Counted from the first letter of the stretch, positions 1-8,082 are shown. The stretch is 64,000 nt of DNA from Bryobacterales bacterium (GCA_028819575.1 JAPPLB010000007.1:1-64000); one strand, 5' to 3'. Made by a program: numbers and translations. Notes: a model not told the origin generated them from the letters alone.

Positions 1-64
1 CGCGCCTCGTCCTGACGGCCCTCTCACGCACTTCGCCTCGCCGCGTGGTGAGAAATGCAGGCTA
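1..64 (+). repeat. Repeat A copy 1, right end only
   Basis: The window opens inside a repeat A element. The visible part contains the conserved internal block (TCGTCCTGACGGCCCTCTCA) and the right inverted terminus GTGGTGAGAAATGCAGGCTA. It is the subtype that lacks the extra CTCCGCCCGGCTTGCGCC block, like the copies near 7.9, 61.7 and 63.1 kb. It lies 88 bases downstream of the epimerase gene stop codon. Confidence 0.85.
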
Positions 65-152
65 GCCGGAAGCAACGACGTTGCACCAAGAGACGCCGTC
101 GAAGCGAATGTAATAAATATCACATTCGACTCCGAGCGTCCCACGGCAGGCT

Positions 153-1145
153 CTACGACAACGCGCTCAGCACCTTGTCATCGAAAGAGAAATCCGCTGC
201 CGGCCGCTCTCGAGACAGGTAGCACTCAAACGTCCGCCGCAAACCCTTCTGCCAAGAGGTGGGTTCGAAACCGAGTTCCTGCCCGGCTCGCGCAGTGTTC
301 TGGGTAATCGGGGGCATGTCGAAATACTGCGCGAAGTAGAACGGTGGCTCGAAGATGTTGCCGCCGAGCTCGATCAATCGTTCGCGGGGAACGGGCACGA
401 GGTCGGCCCGACGGCCTGCCGCGTCCGCCAGCGCTTCGACGAGTGCGCGTTGCGTAATCGCCGATTGGTGCGCAATGTTATAAGCGCGTCCGGCGGAAAG
501 ATCCGTGTCAGCGGCCAGGATCGCCGCTCGGGCCAAATCATCGGCCAGGACGAACTGCATGAGGCGCTCTCCGTCGTCCGGAAGCAAGACCGGACGATCA
601 GCCAGCAGGCGATCCCAAAAGAACGCTTCGCGATAGAAGGGGTTCTCGGGTCCGTAGACATAGGGCGGTCGCAGAGTCGCGGCGGGGAGTCCTTCGTCTT
701 CATGAAGCCGGAAGAGCATGCGCTCCGTCTGCGCCTTGTTCCGCACATAATCTTCCGGGTGATCCTCGGGGGCCAGCGGGTGGTCCTCGGAGAGGTTCAG
801 ACCTTCTCCATATGCGGCGACGCTGGATGTGAAGACGTAGCGTCGAAGGCCGGGGGCAGCAGCAAGGGCTGATGCTTTCACCTGTTCAGCGGTTGTCCCC
901 CGTTGCCAGTCGTACACGTTGTCGTAGACGACATCGAACCGCGCGCTGTTCAGCTTCTGAGCGATGTCCGCCGTGTCGTTGCGGTCACAGAGGATTTCCG
1001 CGGCCTGACCGGCAAACGGTTGCTTTGTCCCGCGATGCAAAATCGTAACGTCGTCACCGCGAGCAAGCAGGCGTCGCACGAGCGCCCGCCCAATGAAGAG
1101 TGTGCCTCCGATAACGAGAGCGCGGTCGGGTCGTCTATCCTGCAT
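153..1145 (-). CDS. NAD-dependent epimerase/dehydratase (extended SDR family)
   Basis: A cytoplasmic nucleotide-sugar epimerase/dehydratase-like oxidoreductase of about 330 residues. Near the N-terminus a Rossmann motif reads GGTLFIG, the variant seen in isoflavone-reductase-like and CSP41-like members rather than the usual GxxGxxG. A Ser-Ser pair (FTSSVAAYG) and a Tyr-x-x-x-Lys pair (YVRNK) provide the SDR catalytic residues, followed by RPPYVYGP. The substrate cannot be told. I prefer the ATG at 1145, which follows a GAGAG ribosome-binding site; an in-frame GTG at 1160 is an alternative. Both the ATG and its ribosome-binding site lie inside a degenerate repeat A copy. The gene follows the inositol-3-phosphate synthase gene on the same strand, so the two may be cotranscribed, but a shared pathway is only a guess. 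Confidence 0.85.
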   Translation of the reverse strand: MQDRRPDRALVIGGTLFIGRALVRRLLARGDDVTILHRGTKQPFAGQAAEILCDRNDTADIAQKLNSARFDVVYDNVYDWQRGTTAEQVKASALAAAPGLRRYVFTSSVAAYGEGLNLSEDHPLAPEDHPEDYVRNKAQTERMLFRLHEDEGLPAATLRPPYVYGPENPFYREAFFWDRLLADRPVLLPDDGERLMQFVLADDLARAAILAADTDLSAGRAYNIAHQSAITQRALVEALADAAGRRADLVPVPRERLIELGGNIFEPPFYFAQYFDMPPITQNTARAGQELGFEPTSWQKGLRRTFECYLSRERPAADFSFDDKVLSALS

Positions 1146-1197
1146 TGCCGGCTCTCTCACGCACTTGCCTCGCCAGGTGGTGGGAAATGCCGGTCAG
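1137..1197 (+). repeat. Repeat A copy 2, degenerate short form
   Basis: A shrunken copy that keeps a left terminus (ATCCTGCATT), an internal CTCTCACGCACTTGCCTCGC segment and a right terminus (GTGGTGGGAAATGCCGGTCA). It fills the whole gap between two minus-strand genes. Its right tip TCA is the complement of the TGA stop of the inositol-phosphate synthase gene, and its left tip contains the ATG of the epimerase gene. Confidence 0.7.
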
Positions 1198-2513
1198 TCG
1201 TAGTATTCGAGGCCAAGATGCGTGATGAGATCTTCGCCCTTCATCCAGCGGAGTGTGTTCTTCAGCTTCATCAACTGGATGAAGATGTCGTGCTCGGGGT
1301 AGAGACCCTGCGCGGCCATCGGCGACTTGAAATAGAACGAAAGCCATTCCAGGATTCCCGACATGCCGGCGCGCTGCGCGAGATCGAGGAAAAGAGCCAG
1401 GTCCAACACGATCGGCGCCGCCAGGATCGAATCCCGGCACAGGAAATTGACCTTGATCTGCATCTTGTAGCCGAGCCAACCGAAGATGTCGATATTGTCC
1501 CAGCCCTCTTTGTTGTCGCCACGCGGCGGATAGTAGTTGATGCGCACCTTGTGGTCGAAGTCACCGTAGAGTTCCGGATAGAGCTTCGGCTGAAAAATGA
1601 CATCGAGCGCGGACAGTTTGCTCTCCTCCTTGGTCTTGAACGAATCGGGGTCGTCGAGGACTTCACCGTCGCGGTTCCCGAGGATGTTCGTCGAGAACCA
1701 GCCGTCGAGCCCGAGCAGGCGGGACTTCAAACCGGGGGCAAGCAGCGTCTTGATAAAGGTTTGGCCGGTCTTGTAGTCCTTACCGGCGATTGGCACTCCC
1801 TCAGCCTTCGACAGTGCGATCAAGGCGGGCGTATCGACGGTGAGGTTCGGCGCACCGTTGGCGAAAGGCACGCCGGACTTCAGCGCAGCGTATGCGTAGA
1901 TTTGGCTGGGCGCGATCTCAGGGTCGTTTTCCGCCAGCCCTCGCTCGAATGCAGCGGGACTCTGGTGCACGTCAGCGGGTTTCTGGAAGATCTCTGTGGA
2001 GCCGCACCAGACCATTACCGCACGCGCTGCGCCCGTGCGCTGCTTGAAGTTGCGGATATCCTCGATCAGCGCCTCCGCCAATTCCATCTTGTTGGCGCCC
2101 TTCTTGATGTTCGGGCCGTCGATGCGCGTGACAAAACGATGCTCGAACACGGCCGGCATGGGTGTCACGGCCTGCATTTCGGTTTTGACTTGATCGAGCA
2201 AGTCGCGCTGCAGCACACCTGCGTTTATGGCGGCGTCGTAACAGTTGTCCTCGTAGATGTCCCAGCCGCCATAGACAAGGTTGGAGATGTCGGTCAGCGG
2301 GACCAGCTCTTTTATCAGCGGATTGCGATCTTCGGTGCGTTTGCCGAGCCGGACGTGACCGATCTGGGTGAGCGAGCCGATGGGCTCCGCCTTGCCCTTC
2401 TTGACCGCCTCCACGCCGGCGATGAAGGTCGTGCTCACCGCCCCTAGCCCGGGCAGCAGGACTCCAAGTTTGCCCTCAGGGGGCGCGATATTCGGGATTT
2501 CTCGCACTGACAC
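1194..2513 (-). CDS. ino1: Inositol-3-phosphate synthase
   Basis: Converts D-glucose 6-phosphate to 1D-myo-inositol 3-phosphate with NAD as a recycled cofactor, the first step of inositol and inositol-lipid synthesis. The family is recognised from the N-terminal LLPGLGAVSTTFIAGV nucleotide-binding region, the GKDYKTGQT motif, the SFKTKEESK segment and the NYYPPRGDNKEGWDNIDIFG active-site region. Length, about 440 residues, fits the bacterial and archaeal-like form. The frame is open up to a TTG at 2528, but GTG at 2513 gives a natural N-terminus (MSVREIP) with GGAG nine bases upstream, so I chose it. The stop codon TGA coincides with the tip of a repeat A remnant. The epimerase gene follows on the same strand 48 bases away. 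Confidence 0.93.
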   Translation of the reverse strand: MSVREIPNIAPPEGKLGVLLPGLGAVSTTFIAGVEAVKKGKAEPIGSLTQIGHVRLGKRTEDRNPLIKELVPLTDISNLVYGGWDIYEDNCYDAAINAGVLQRDLLDQVKTEMQAVTPMPAVFEHRFVTRIDGPNIKKGANKMELAEALIEDIRNFKQRTGAARAVMVWCGSTEIFQKPADVHQSPAAFERGLAENDPEIAPSQIYAYAALKSGVPFANGAPNLTVDTPALIALSKAEGVPIAGKDYKTGQTFIKTLLAPGLKSRLLGLDGWFSTNILGNRDGEVLDDPDSFKTKEESKLSALDVIFQPKLYPELYGDFDHKVRINYYPPRGDNKEGWDNIDIFGWLGYKMQIKVNFLCRDSILAAPIVLDLALFLDLAQRAGMSGILEWLSFYFKSPMAAQGLYPEHDIFIQLMKLKNTLRWMKGEDLITHLGLEYYD

Positions 2514-2691
2514 CAAAACTGACTCCAAGTCGCGGATCTGTTTCTACCAAGTGGGACGGTGGAACGATTTGCGGGAGGGCTGAATGAGCAACTCCACCAC
2601 GAGGCCTTCTGGAAGAGGCCCGAGAATCGTAGTGTACACAATCGGATCGAGGGCTGTCCGCGCCAGGCGCTTCTGTTGTTGCTCCGGTCTA

Positions 2692-2896
2692 TCCTGCATT
2701 TCTCGCCACCCGACGGTCGAATCACGCCATACGACTGCCAGGACTTCGTTGCGTTTGCCTGCCGTGCTCAACGTACTGTTCAAGCACGCCTGCGCGCGCC
2801 AAGCGGCTCGCGCCTTTTTCCTCCGCCCGGCTTGCGCCTAGTCCTGACGGTCCTCTCACCCACTTCGCCTCGCCACGTGGTGAGTAACGCAGGCTA
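2692..2896 (+). repeat. Repeat A copy 3, full long subtype
   Basis: A full element of about 205 bases, from TCCTGCATTTCTCGCCACCC to ACGTGGTGAGTAACGCAGGCTA-like right end. It has the long internal block with CTCCGCCCGGCTTGCGCC. It lies between divergent genes (ino1 and the phosphatase-like gene) in a gene-free stretch from 2514 to 2976. The rest of that stretch (2514-2691) shows no gene I can recognise, and 2897-2976 holds the promoter of the next gene. Open frames through the repeat are artefacts of the repeat itself. Confidence 0.9.
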
Positions 2897-2923
2897 TCCG
2901 CCTCGTGTTCGTCCGGACATTCA

Positions 2924-2953
2924 TTGACAGATGGGCGCAGGGCTTCTGATACA
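2924..2953 (+). promoter_or_regulatory. Sigma-70-type promoter for the phosphatase-like gene
   Basis: TTGACA at 2924-2929, an 18-base spacer and GATACA at 2948-2953. The ribosome-binding site GGGAGG follows at about 2965 and the ATG at 2977. The promoter starts 28 bases after the right end of repeat A copy 3. Confidence 0.55.
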
Positions 2954-2976
2954 CTCATCAACTCGGGAGGGCCAGA

Positions 2977-4602
2977 ATGAGGCTTCCATGCCGCCTGCAA
3001 GGCCGGAGCGCGGTCGGAGTCCTTCTGTTGACGCTCTCGCTGTTTGCGGCCGCGCGTCCTCTTGCGGGGTCGGCTCCTCCTCTTATCGTGCTGATCACGT
3101 CGGAGCAACTCCGCTCCGACTATCTTCAGCTCTACGAAAACAGTTTCAGCGCCGGCGGATTCGGACGTCTGTTGACGGAGGGCGCGGTGTACCCCACGGC
3201 GAGGTACGACCACCTCGCGACGCTGGCCGGACCGAACGCGGCCGTGCTGGCGACGGGCGCATATCCGTCACTGCATGGGATCGTTGCCAACCGATGGCAT
3301 GAACGGTCTTACAGCAAGGTTGTGAGCGCCCTCGAATCGGGACCGTCGCAAGGCTCACTCGCCGTATCGCCGCTCCGTCTGATTGGCTCGACTTTCGCCG
3401 ATGAGCTGCGCTGGGCGACCGACGGCCGCTCGCGCATACTTGCGGTCTCGGGCAGCGCAGAGGGGGCCGTGTTCCTCGCCGGCCGCCGCCCTACCGGGTG
3501 CTATTGGATGGGGACCAGCGACGTCTTCCAGACCTCGAGATACTATCGTCAGGCTCTGCCCGGCTGGGTCGAGGAATTCAATGCTCTCCACGGTGCGGTT
3601 CGCGTTCGAGGCCGGAAGTGGTTCGCACTCGGGCAGCACACGGATTCCGTTCCCCTGCGGGTCATCAACGCTCGTACGGAAAGCGACCTGACCGCGCTCT
3701 ACCGGGCGTCGCCCTTTGACGCTCAGGACACGTTTGCTTTGGCTTTGCGGTCCGTTGTGGCGGAGGAACTCGGGCAGGGTGACTATCCAGACCTACTTGT
3801 CGTAAACGTGAGTGCGCCCGCCCGGTTGGCGGCGGAGACCGGGTCGCGCTCGCCGCTGATGCGAGACATGATTCTGCGGCTCGATCGCCTGTTGGACGCC
3901 TTCCTGAATGACTTGGATCGGATTCTTGGGCTGGAAAACGTAGGGATTGTTCTGACCGGTCTGCACGGCGCCGCGCCTTTGCCGGAAACGATCAGAAACG
4001 AAGGTTTGCCAGCCGGACGAATTCGCGGCGAGGATGTCGTCCATACGATTGACGAAGCGCTCCGGGAGAACTTCGGCCCCGAGGTCTACGTCGAGAAGTT
4101 TATTTACCCTTATGTGTATCTGAGCGCCGCCGCGCGTACGGCCGTTCCGGAACGCCGAGCCACTATCGTGAGAACGGCGGGAGAGGCTGCGCGGACCTTG
4201 ACCGGTATCGCAGGGTTTTACTCTCCGGAAACCGGCCCGGCGACTGCTCCGGGAGCAGACAAGATCCAGCGGAGCTGGTATCCGGATCGAGTGGGCGACC
4301 TGGCTCTTGTCTATGAGCCTTTTTTTACCGAGGACTTCGGTAACGGCCGCGGAACGGCGCCGGGCTCGTACTACCGATATGACACCGACGTGCCGTTGAT
4401 CTTTTACGGACGCGGGTTTCGAGCCGGCCGCTTCCAAGGCCCGGCCGATGCGTCCGACATCGCACCGACCCTTTCCGCCTGGCTGGGCATTGCCCCACCT
4501 TCATCCGCAACCGGCCGGGTTCTGGCCGAAGCCCTGCTTCCAAAACCAACCACCGACTTCGTCGATCCTGACTTCGTCGGTCCTCCGCCTAACTCGCCTT
4601 GA
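2977..4602 (+). CDS. Alkaline-phosphatase-fold protein lacking its catalytic residues (PafA-like pseudoenzyme)
   Basis: A 541-residue exported protein (signal peptide about residues 1-32) whose backbone follows the PafA-type alkaline phosphatase / phosphodiesterase family: GGFGRLLTEGAVYPTARYDH, YPSLHGIVANRW, LHGAAPLPE and YDTDVPLIFYGRG are all family landmarks. By eye the catalytic positions are replaced: the first metal Asp by Glu43, the nucleophilic Thr by Ala84, the GH after it by Asn-Ala, the Lys-x-Arg pair by Ser160 and Glu162, the Asp/His pair by Ala282 and Ala286, a further Asp by Leu329, and the C-terminal His by Pro462. Asn105 and His330 remain. I infer a non-catalytic exported protein. 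A GGGAGG ribosome-binding site precedes the ATG. The stop overlaps the start of pyrD (TTGA). Confidence 0.85.
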   Translation: MRLPCRLQGRSAVGVLLLTLSLFAAARPLAGSAPPLIVLITSEQLRSDYLQLYENSFSAGGFGRLLTEGAVYPTARYDHLATLAGPNAAVLATGAYPSLHGIVANRWHERSYSKVVSALESGPSQGSLAVSPLRLIGSTFADELRWATDGRSRILAVSGSAEGAVFLAGRRPTGCYWMGTSDVFQTSRYYRQALPGWVEEFNALHGAVRVRGRKWFALGQHTDSVPLRVINARTESDLTALYRASPFDAQDTFALALRSVVAEELGQGDYPDLLVVNVSAPARLAAETGSRSPLMRDMILRLDRLLDAFLNDLDRILGLENVGIVLTGLHGAAPLPETIRNEGLPAGRIRGEDVVHTIDEALRENFGPEVYVEKFIYPYVYLSAAARTAVPERRATIVRTAGEAARTLTGIAGFYSPETGPATAPGADKIQRSWYPDRVGDLALVYEPFFTEDFGNGRGTAPGSYYRYDTDVPLIFYGRGFRAGRFQGPADASDIAPTLSAWLGIAPPSSATGRVLAEALLPKPTTDFVDPDFVGPPPNSP

Positions 4603-5528
4603 ACACGGTACCCGACCTCACAACGGAAATCTGCGGCATCCGCCTCAAGAATCCAGTGATCGCCTCGAGCGGGACCTTCGGTTACGGACTCGAGTTCGCC
4701 GACATCGTCGACCTCGACGCCCTCGGCGGTTTTGTGGTCAAGGGACTTTCCCGCGACCCGATCGCCGGCAATGCGCCGCCGAGGGTGGTCGAGACGGCTT
4801 CAGGGATGCTGAATGCGATCGGTCTGCAGAACGTCGGCGTTCGCTCGTTCGCCGCCGAGAAGCTCCCAAAGCTCGCACAGCTTGATACGGCCGTCTTCGC
4901 CAATGTGTTCGGGTACACCCCAAACGACTACGTCGAGGTGCTGCGGGTCTTGGAAGACACCGACGGGCTGGCTGGTTACGAGCTGAATGTTTCGTGCCCG
5001 AATACGAAGCACGGAGGGATGCAGTTCGCATCTGACCCCGGCCTGCTGGGAGAGGTCGTCAGGCTGGCGCGCGCCGCCGTGAGCAGGCGTCCCCTGATCG
5101 TCAAACTATCGCCGAACGTGACGGACATCACCGTCATGGCGCGGGCCGCCGAGGAGGCGGGGGCAGATGCGATCTCGTTGGTGAATACGTTCGTGGGCAT
5201 CGCCGTTGACGCCGCCGAGCGGCGGCCACTTCTGGGGGCGAACTTTGGAGGACTGTCAGGGCCGGCGATCAAGCCCATCGCGCTACGCATGGTCTATCAG
5301 GCTGCGCACGCTGTAAAGCTGCCGGTCATCGGGCTCGGCGGCATCGCGACCGGCAGGGACGTAGCAGAGTTTCTGATCTGCGGGGCGCGCGCCACTCAGG
5401 TAGGGACCGCTACGTTCTGGGACCCGGAGACCCCGCAGCGGCTCATCGGCGAGTTGCGCCGATTCCTGGAGAAACAAAAGCTGAGTTCAGCCCGAGAGTT
5501 GGTCGATACGCTGCACCTGAACGGGTAG
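4599..5528 (+). CDS. pyrD: Dihydroorotate dehydrogenase, class 1B catalytic subunit
   Basis: Oxidises dihydroorotate to orotate in pyrimidine synthesis, using FMN. The class 1 barrel begins with GIRLKNPVIASSGTFGYG, and the catalytic Cys lies in ELNVSCPNTKHGG. PVIGLGGI and the GARATQVGTATF phosphate-binding end are also present. Length (309 residues) and the Cys base match class 1B, whose usual electron-transfer partner PyrK is not in the window. The start is TTG at 4599, overlapping the upstream stop by one base in a TTGA arrangement, so translational coupling with the phosphatase-like gene is likely. The TAG stop at 5526-5528 sits at the head of a short CAGCCCGTG motif related to repeat C. 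Confidence 0.93.
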   Translation: MNTVPDLTTEICGIRLKNPVIASSGTFGYGLEFADIVDLDALGGFVVKGLSRDPIAGNAPPRVVETASGMLNAIGLQNVGVRSFAAEKLPKLAQLDTAVFANVFGYTPNDYVEVLRVLEDTDGLAGYELNVSCPNTKHGGMQFASDPGLLGEVVRLARAAVSRRPLIVKLSPNVTDITVMARAAEEAGADAISLVNTFVGIAVDAAERRPLLGANFGGLSGPAIKPIALRMVYQAAHAVKLPVIGLGGIATGRDVAEFLICGARATQVGTATFWDPETPQRLIGELRRFLEKQKLSSARELVDTLHLNG

Positions 5529-5552
5529 CAGCCCGTGCCGAAGGAACAAAGG

Positions 5553-5592
5553 CTGACAGCCGCCAGGACACTCTTCCGGGACAGGCTGTCAG
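5553..5592 (+). terminator. Hairpin downstream of pyrD
   Basis: A perfect 9-base inverted repeat, CTGACAGCC at 5553-5561 and GGCTGTCAG at 5584-5592, with a 22-base loop. It begins 24 bases after the pyrD stop. There is no T run, so it could be a factor-dependent end, an RNA-stabilising hairpin or part of a repeat. The stretch from 5529 to 5839 holds this hairpin and repeat A copy 4, and no gene. Confidence 0.4.
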
Positions 5593-5635
5593 ACTTGCGA
5601 GCTCACACCCCAGAGGGGTTTCGGGTGTTCGCGAC

Positions 5636-5843
5636 CAGCCTGCATTTCTCACCACCCGACGGCCGGATCACGCGGTATGGCCGCCATGACTTCGTTGCGC
5701 TTGCTTGCCGTGCTCAACGTACGGTTCAAGCACGCCTGCGCGCGCCAAGCGGCTCGCGCCTTTTTCCTCCGCCCGGCTTGCGCCTAGTCCTGACGGCCCT
5801 CTCACCCACTTCGCCTCGCCACGTGGCGAGAAAGGCAGGCTAG
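5636..5843 (+). repeat. Repeat A copy 4, full long subtype
   Basis: A full-length element from CCAGCCTGCATTTCTCACCA to GTGGCGAGAAAGGCAGGCTA. It shares the long internal block with copies 3 and 6. The right tip CTA (5840-5842) is the complement of the TAG stop codon of the minus-strand aldolase gene, so the gene ends inside the repeat. Left and right termini are inverted matches over about 20 bases. Confidence 0.92.
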
Positions 5844-6679
5844 AACAATGCCGTCGGACGCCGAGTCCAGGACTTGCCTTTTTCTTCGGCAATCGATTCA
5901 AGCGCGGTCACATGCGCTGCCGCTTGCGTGAGCACGTGGTGCAGGTCGTTACCGATGCTGATGAAGGTGAAGCCCTTGTCGAGGAACTCGCCCACGCGGT
6001 CGGTGCCAAACAGGAACAGACCGAGGATGACGTCGTTTTTCCGGGCTTCGGTGACCAGCTTGTCAGTGGCCGCTCCGAGCTCATCAGACGTATACATGTG
6101 CGGGAACTCGTACTTCTCATAAAGGCCCATCGACATGCACAAGTCGTTCTGACCGAGGAACAGGATGTCGACGCCCGGCACGGCGGCGATTTCAGCCATG
6201 TTCTCGATACATGACGCCGTCTCGACCTGCAGCGCGACGATGATGTTGTCGTTCGCCGGGCCGACGTAGCCCAGTAGTCCGGCCTTGTTCGTACTGCGCT
6301 GCGGGAAGTAGACCGAGCGCGTGCCGAAGGTCGGATAGCGGGCGCAGCTCACGGCTTGGCGTGCTTCCTCGGCGCTGTTGATGTAAGGGATCAAAACGCC
6401 ATCCGAACCCAAGTCGAGCGCCTGCTGAATCCCGGGACGATCATCGAAGCCGCCTACGCGCACCATCGATTTGGCGCCGCCGCTGCCGATCGAACAGATC
6501 ATGGCGGACAATTTCTCGTGGTCCATCGGGCCGTGCTGCGTATCGACCAGCAGCCAGTCATAACCACTGTGCGCCAACTGCTCGGCCACCGTGGGTGTGT
6601 GGGCGTTCAAGAAGAGCCCCATTTTGGGCGATCCGTCGCGTAGCTGTTGCTTGAACTCCGCCCCGCTTATCTCGGACAT
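5840..6679 (-). CDS. HpcH/HpaI-type class II aldolase (2-keto-3-deoxy-sugar acid aldolase family)
   Basis: A 279-residue cytoplasmic aldolase-family protein, probably cleaving or forming a 2-oxo acid such as 2-keto-3-deoxy-rhamnonate or 4-hydroxy-2-oxoheptanedioate; the substrate is not readable. The family His is in LLVDTQHGP, the Arg in MVRVGGFD, the metal-binding Glu in QVETASCIENM and the metal-binding Asp in LFLGQNDLCMSMG (most relatives have GPSDLS or GPxDL). The ATG at 6679 is preceded by AGGAG nine bases upstream. The TAG stop is supplied by repeat A copy 4. A hydroxyacid dehydrogenase gene lies 138 bases upstream on the same strand, which fits sugar-acid catabolism, but the promoter between them suggests separate transcription. 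Confidence 0.85.
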   Translation of the reverse strand: MSEISGAEFKQQLRDGSPKMGLFLNAHTPTVAEQLAHSGYDWLLVDTQHGPMDHEKLSAMICSIGSGGAKSMVRVGGFDDRPGIQQALDLGSDGVLIPYINSAEEARQAVSCARYPTFGTRSVYFPQRSTNKAGLLGYVGPANDNIIVALQVETASCIENMAEIAAVPGVDILFLGQNDLCMSMGLYEKYEFPHMYTSDELGAATDKLVTEARKNDVILGLFLFGTDRVGEFLDKGFTFISIGNDLHHVLTQAAAHVTALESIAEEKGKSWTRRPTALF

Positions 6680-6749
6680 CAGAATCTACTCCTGTCTTTG
6701 GATCGGATTGGATTGCCGGACGGCAATCTCCATGAAGGTGAAATTCCAC

Positions 6750-6777
6750 CCTATCGAACCTTCTGGACGCATGTCAA
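6750..6777 (-). promoter_or_regulatory. Sigma-70-type promoter for the aldolase gene
   Basis: On the minus strand TTGACA (complement of 6772-6777), a 16-base spacer and GATAGG (complement of 6750-6755). It would give a leader of about 65 bases to the aldolase start at 6679. Confidence 0.5.
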
Positions 6778-6817
6778 AGTGAGAATGAGCCGGGCAGACG
6801 CCTGTCATGGCAACCCG

Positions 6818-7780
6818 TCAGAGCCGTACTTCATGCAGAAGGGGCTTGCCGTCCAAGCCCAGGGACAGATTCTCCACCGAGAGCCGGGCCATCTCGCGGC
6901 GGGTTTCAACCGTTGCGCTGCCCAGATGCGGGACCAGCGTCAGGTTGTCGAGTTGCAGCAGGGGATGATCACGCGGCAGAGGCTCCGGTTCCGTCACATC
7001 GAACGCCGCGCCGCCGATCACGCCGTCTCGCAGCGCCTCATACAGCGCTTGCGTGTCGACGACGGCCCCCCGAGCCACGTTGACCAGCGTCGCCGTCGGT
7101 TTCATCTTGGCGAGCGTTTCCACGTTGATCAGGTTCTGTGTCTCGTCCGTAAGCGGGCATGTCAGCATCACGTAATCCGACTCCCGGAGCAGATCGTCCA
7201 GCGGGCGATACGCGACGCCCAAAGCCGCTTCGTCCTCGCGCCGGCGCCGGTTGTGGTAGAGAACCGTCATGTCAAAAGCCCGCGCTCGCTTTGCGACCTG
7301 GCTGCCGATGGCGCCCATGCCGATGATGCCCAGCGTCATCCCGTGCACTTCGCGGCCCAGCATGTAACCCGGGTCGTAGCGCGTGAACTCCGGCGACCGC
7401 GCATGGCGGTCTCCCTTGACGATGAGGCGAGCGGCGGCCAGGAGCAGCGCCATCCCCATATCCGCAGTCGCTCCATCCAGAATGCCCGGCGTGTTGCCCA
7501 CCGGGATCCCTCGGGCCGAGGCATCCGGCACATTGATGTGGTCTACGCCGACCCCATAGTTGCTGATGATGCGGACGCCCGGCAGCCGGTCGAGCATCTC
7601 TCCGTTCAGCACGGGATGCCCGTACGTGTAGATCCCGTCGATCTGCTCGGACGTGCCTTCACGCGCGATATCCCAAGCCAGCAGTTCGAACCGATCCGCC
7701 ATGAACCCGAGAACCGTTTCATCGAGAGGACCATCCGCTACTACCCTGGGCCGCTTCCGTTCGCCTGCGTCCGCCATCAT
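6818..7780 (-). CDS. D-2-hydroxyacid dehydrogenase (glyoxylate/hydroxypyruvate reductase-like)
   Basis: An NAD(P)-dependent dehydrogenase of about 320 residues that interconverts a 2-oxo acid and its D-hydroxy acid. The nucleotide site is GIIGMGAIGSQVAKRA, with HNRRRR downstream, suggesting NADPH preference. The catalytic Arg is in NVARGAVVD, the Glu in the FDVTEPEPLP segment and the His in VPHLGSAT. The frame is open to 7819, but the ATG pair at 7777-7780 is the likely start because AAGGG lies just upstream. Codons above it belong to repeat A copy 5, which also carries the ribosome-binding site. Glyoxylate or hydroxypyruvate reduction is the best guess. Confidence 0.87.
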   Translation of the reverse strand: MMADAGERKRPRVVADGPLDETVLGFMADRFELLAWDIAREGTSEQIDGIYTYGHPVLNGEMLDRLPGVRIISNYGVGVDHINVPDASARGIPVGNTPGILDGATADMGMALLLAAARLIVKGDRHARSPEFTRYDPGYMLGREVHGMTLGIIGMGAIGSQVAKRARAFDMTVLYHNRRRREDEAALGVAYRPLDDLLRESDYVMLTCPLTDETQNLINVETLAKMKPTATLVNVARGAVVDTQALYEALRDGVIGGAAFDVTEPEPLPRDHPLLQLDNLTLVPHLGSATVETRREMARLSVENLSLGLDGKPLLHEVRL

Positions 7781-7783
7781 CCC

Positions 7784-7944
7784 TTGCCTGCCTTTCTCAC
7801 CAGCTGACGGCCGAAGCACGCGAGCAAAGGCCGTGATTCGTGAAAAACCTTATTGGCCATGTTGCGTGCGCCAAGCGGCTCGCGCCTCGTCCTGACGGCC
7901 TTCTCACCCACTTCGCCTCCCCACGTGGTGAGAAAAGCAGGCTA
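7784..7944 (+). repeat. Repeat A copy 5, short subtype with altered left half
   Basis: The left terminus TTGCCTGCCTTTCTCACCAG and the right part from GCGTGCGCCAAGCGGCTCGC to GTGGTGAGAAAAGCAGGCTA are clearly repeat A. The segment between about 7815 and 7860 does not match the other copies. It separates divergent genes, in a gene-free stretch from 7781 to 8226. Its left tip provides the ribosome-binding region of the hydroxyacid dehydrogenase. Confidence 0.88.
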
Positions 7945-8082
7945 GACCCGATATGGTGTACGCCATCGCCTATTATGGGCACGAGCGGCTTCGGGACTTC
8001 AGGCGCGAGAACTGCCGGTGGAGCTGAATCAACGTCAGCCCGATTACAGCGACAGCAGAACGGAAGCAGGGTTTCAGGCAAG

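Noticed and set aside
903-2447. A 514-codon open frame on the plus strand
   Set aside because: It is the antisense of the epimerase and inositol-3-phosphate synthase genes and has no family features. Long antisense frames are common in GC-rich coding DNA. The same holds for 54452-56152 (+), 51013-52179 (-), 27473-28738 (-), 25246-26256 (-) and 17061-17870 (+).
5668-5901. Apparent small protein family sharing GEAKWVRGPSGLGASR across the window
   Set aside because: The same peptide appears in frames at 2722-3213, 5668-5901, 24585-24839 and 61634-61858 only because they all read through repeat A. There is no consistent start, stop or ribosome-binding site, so it is a repeat artefact and not a gene family.
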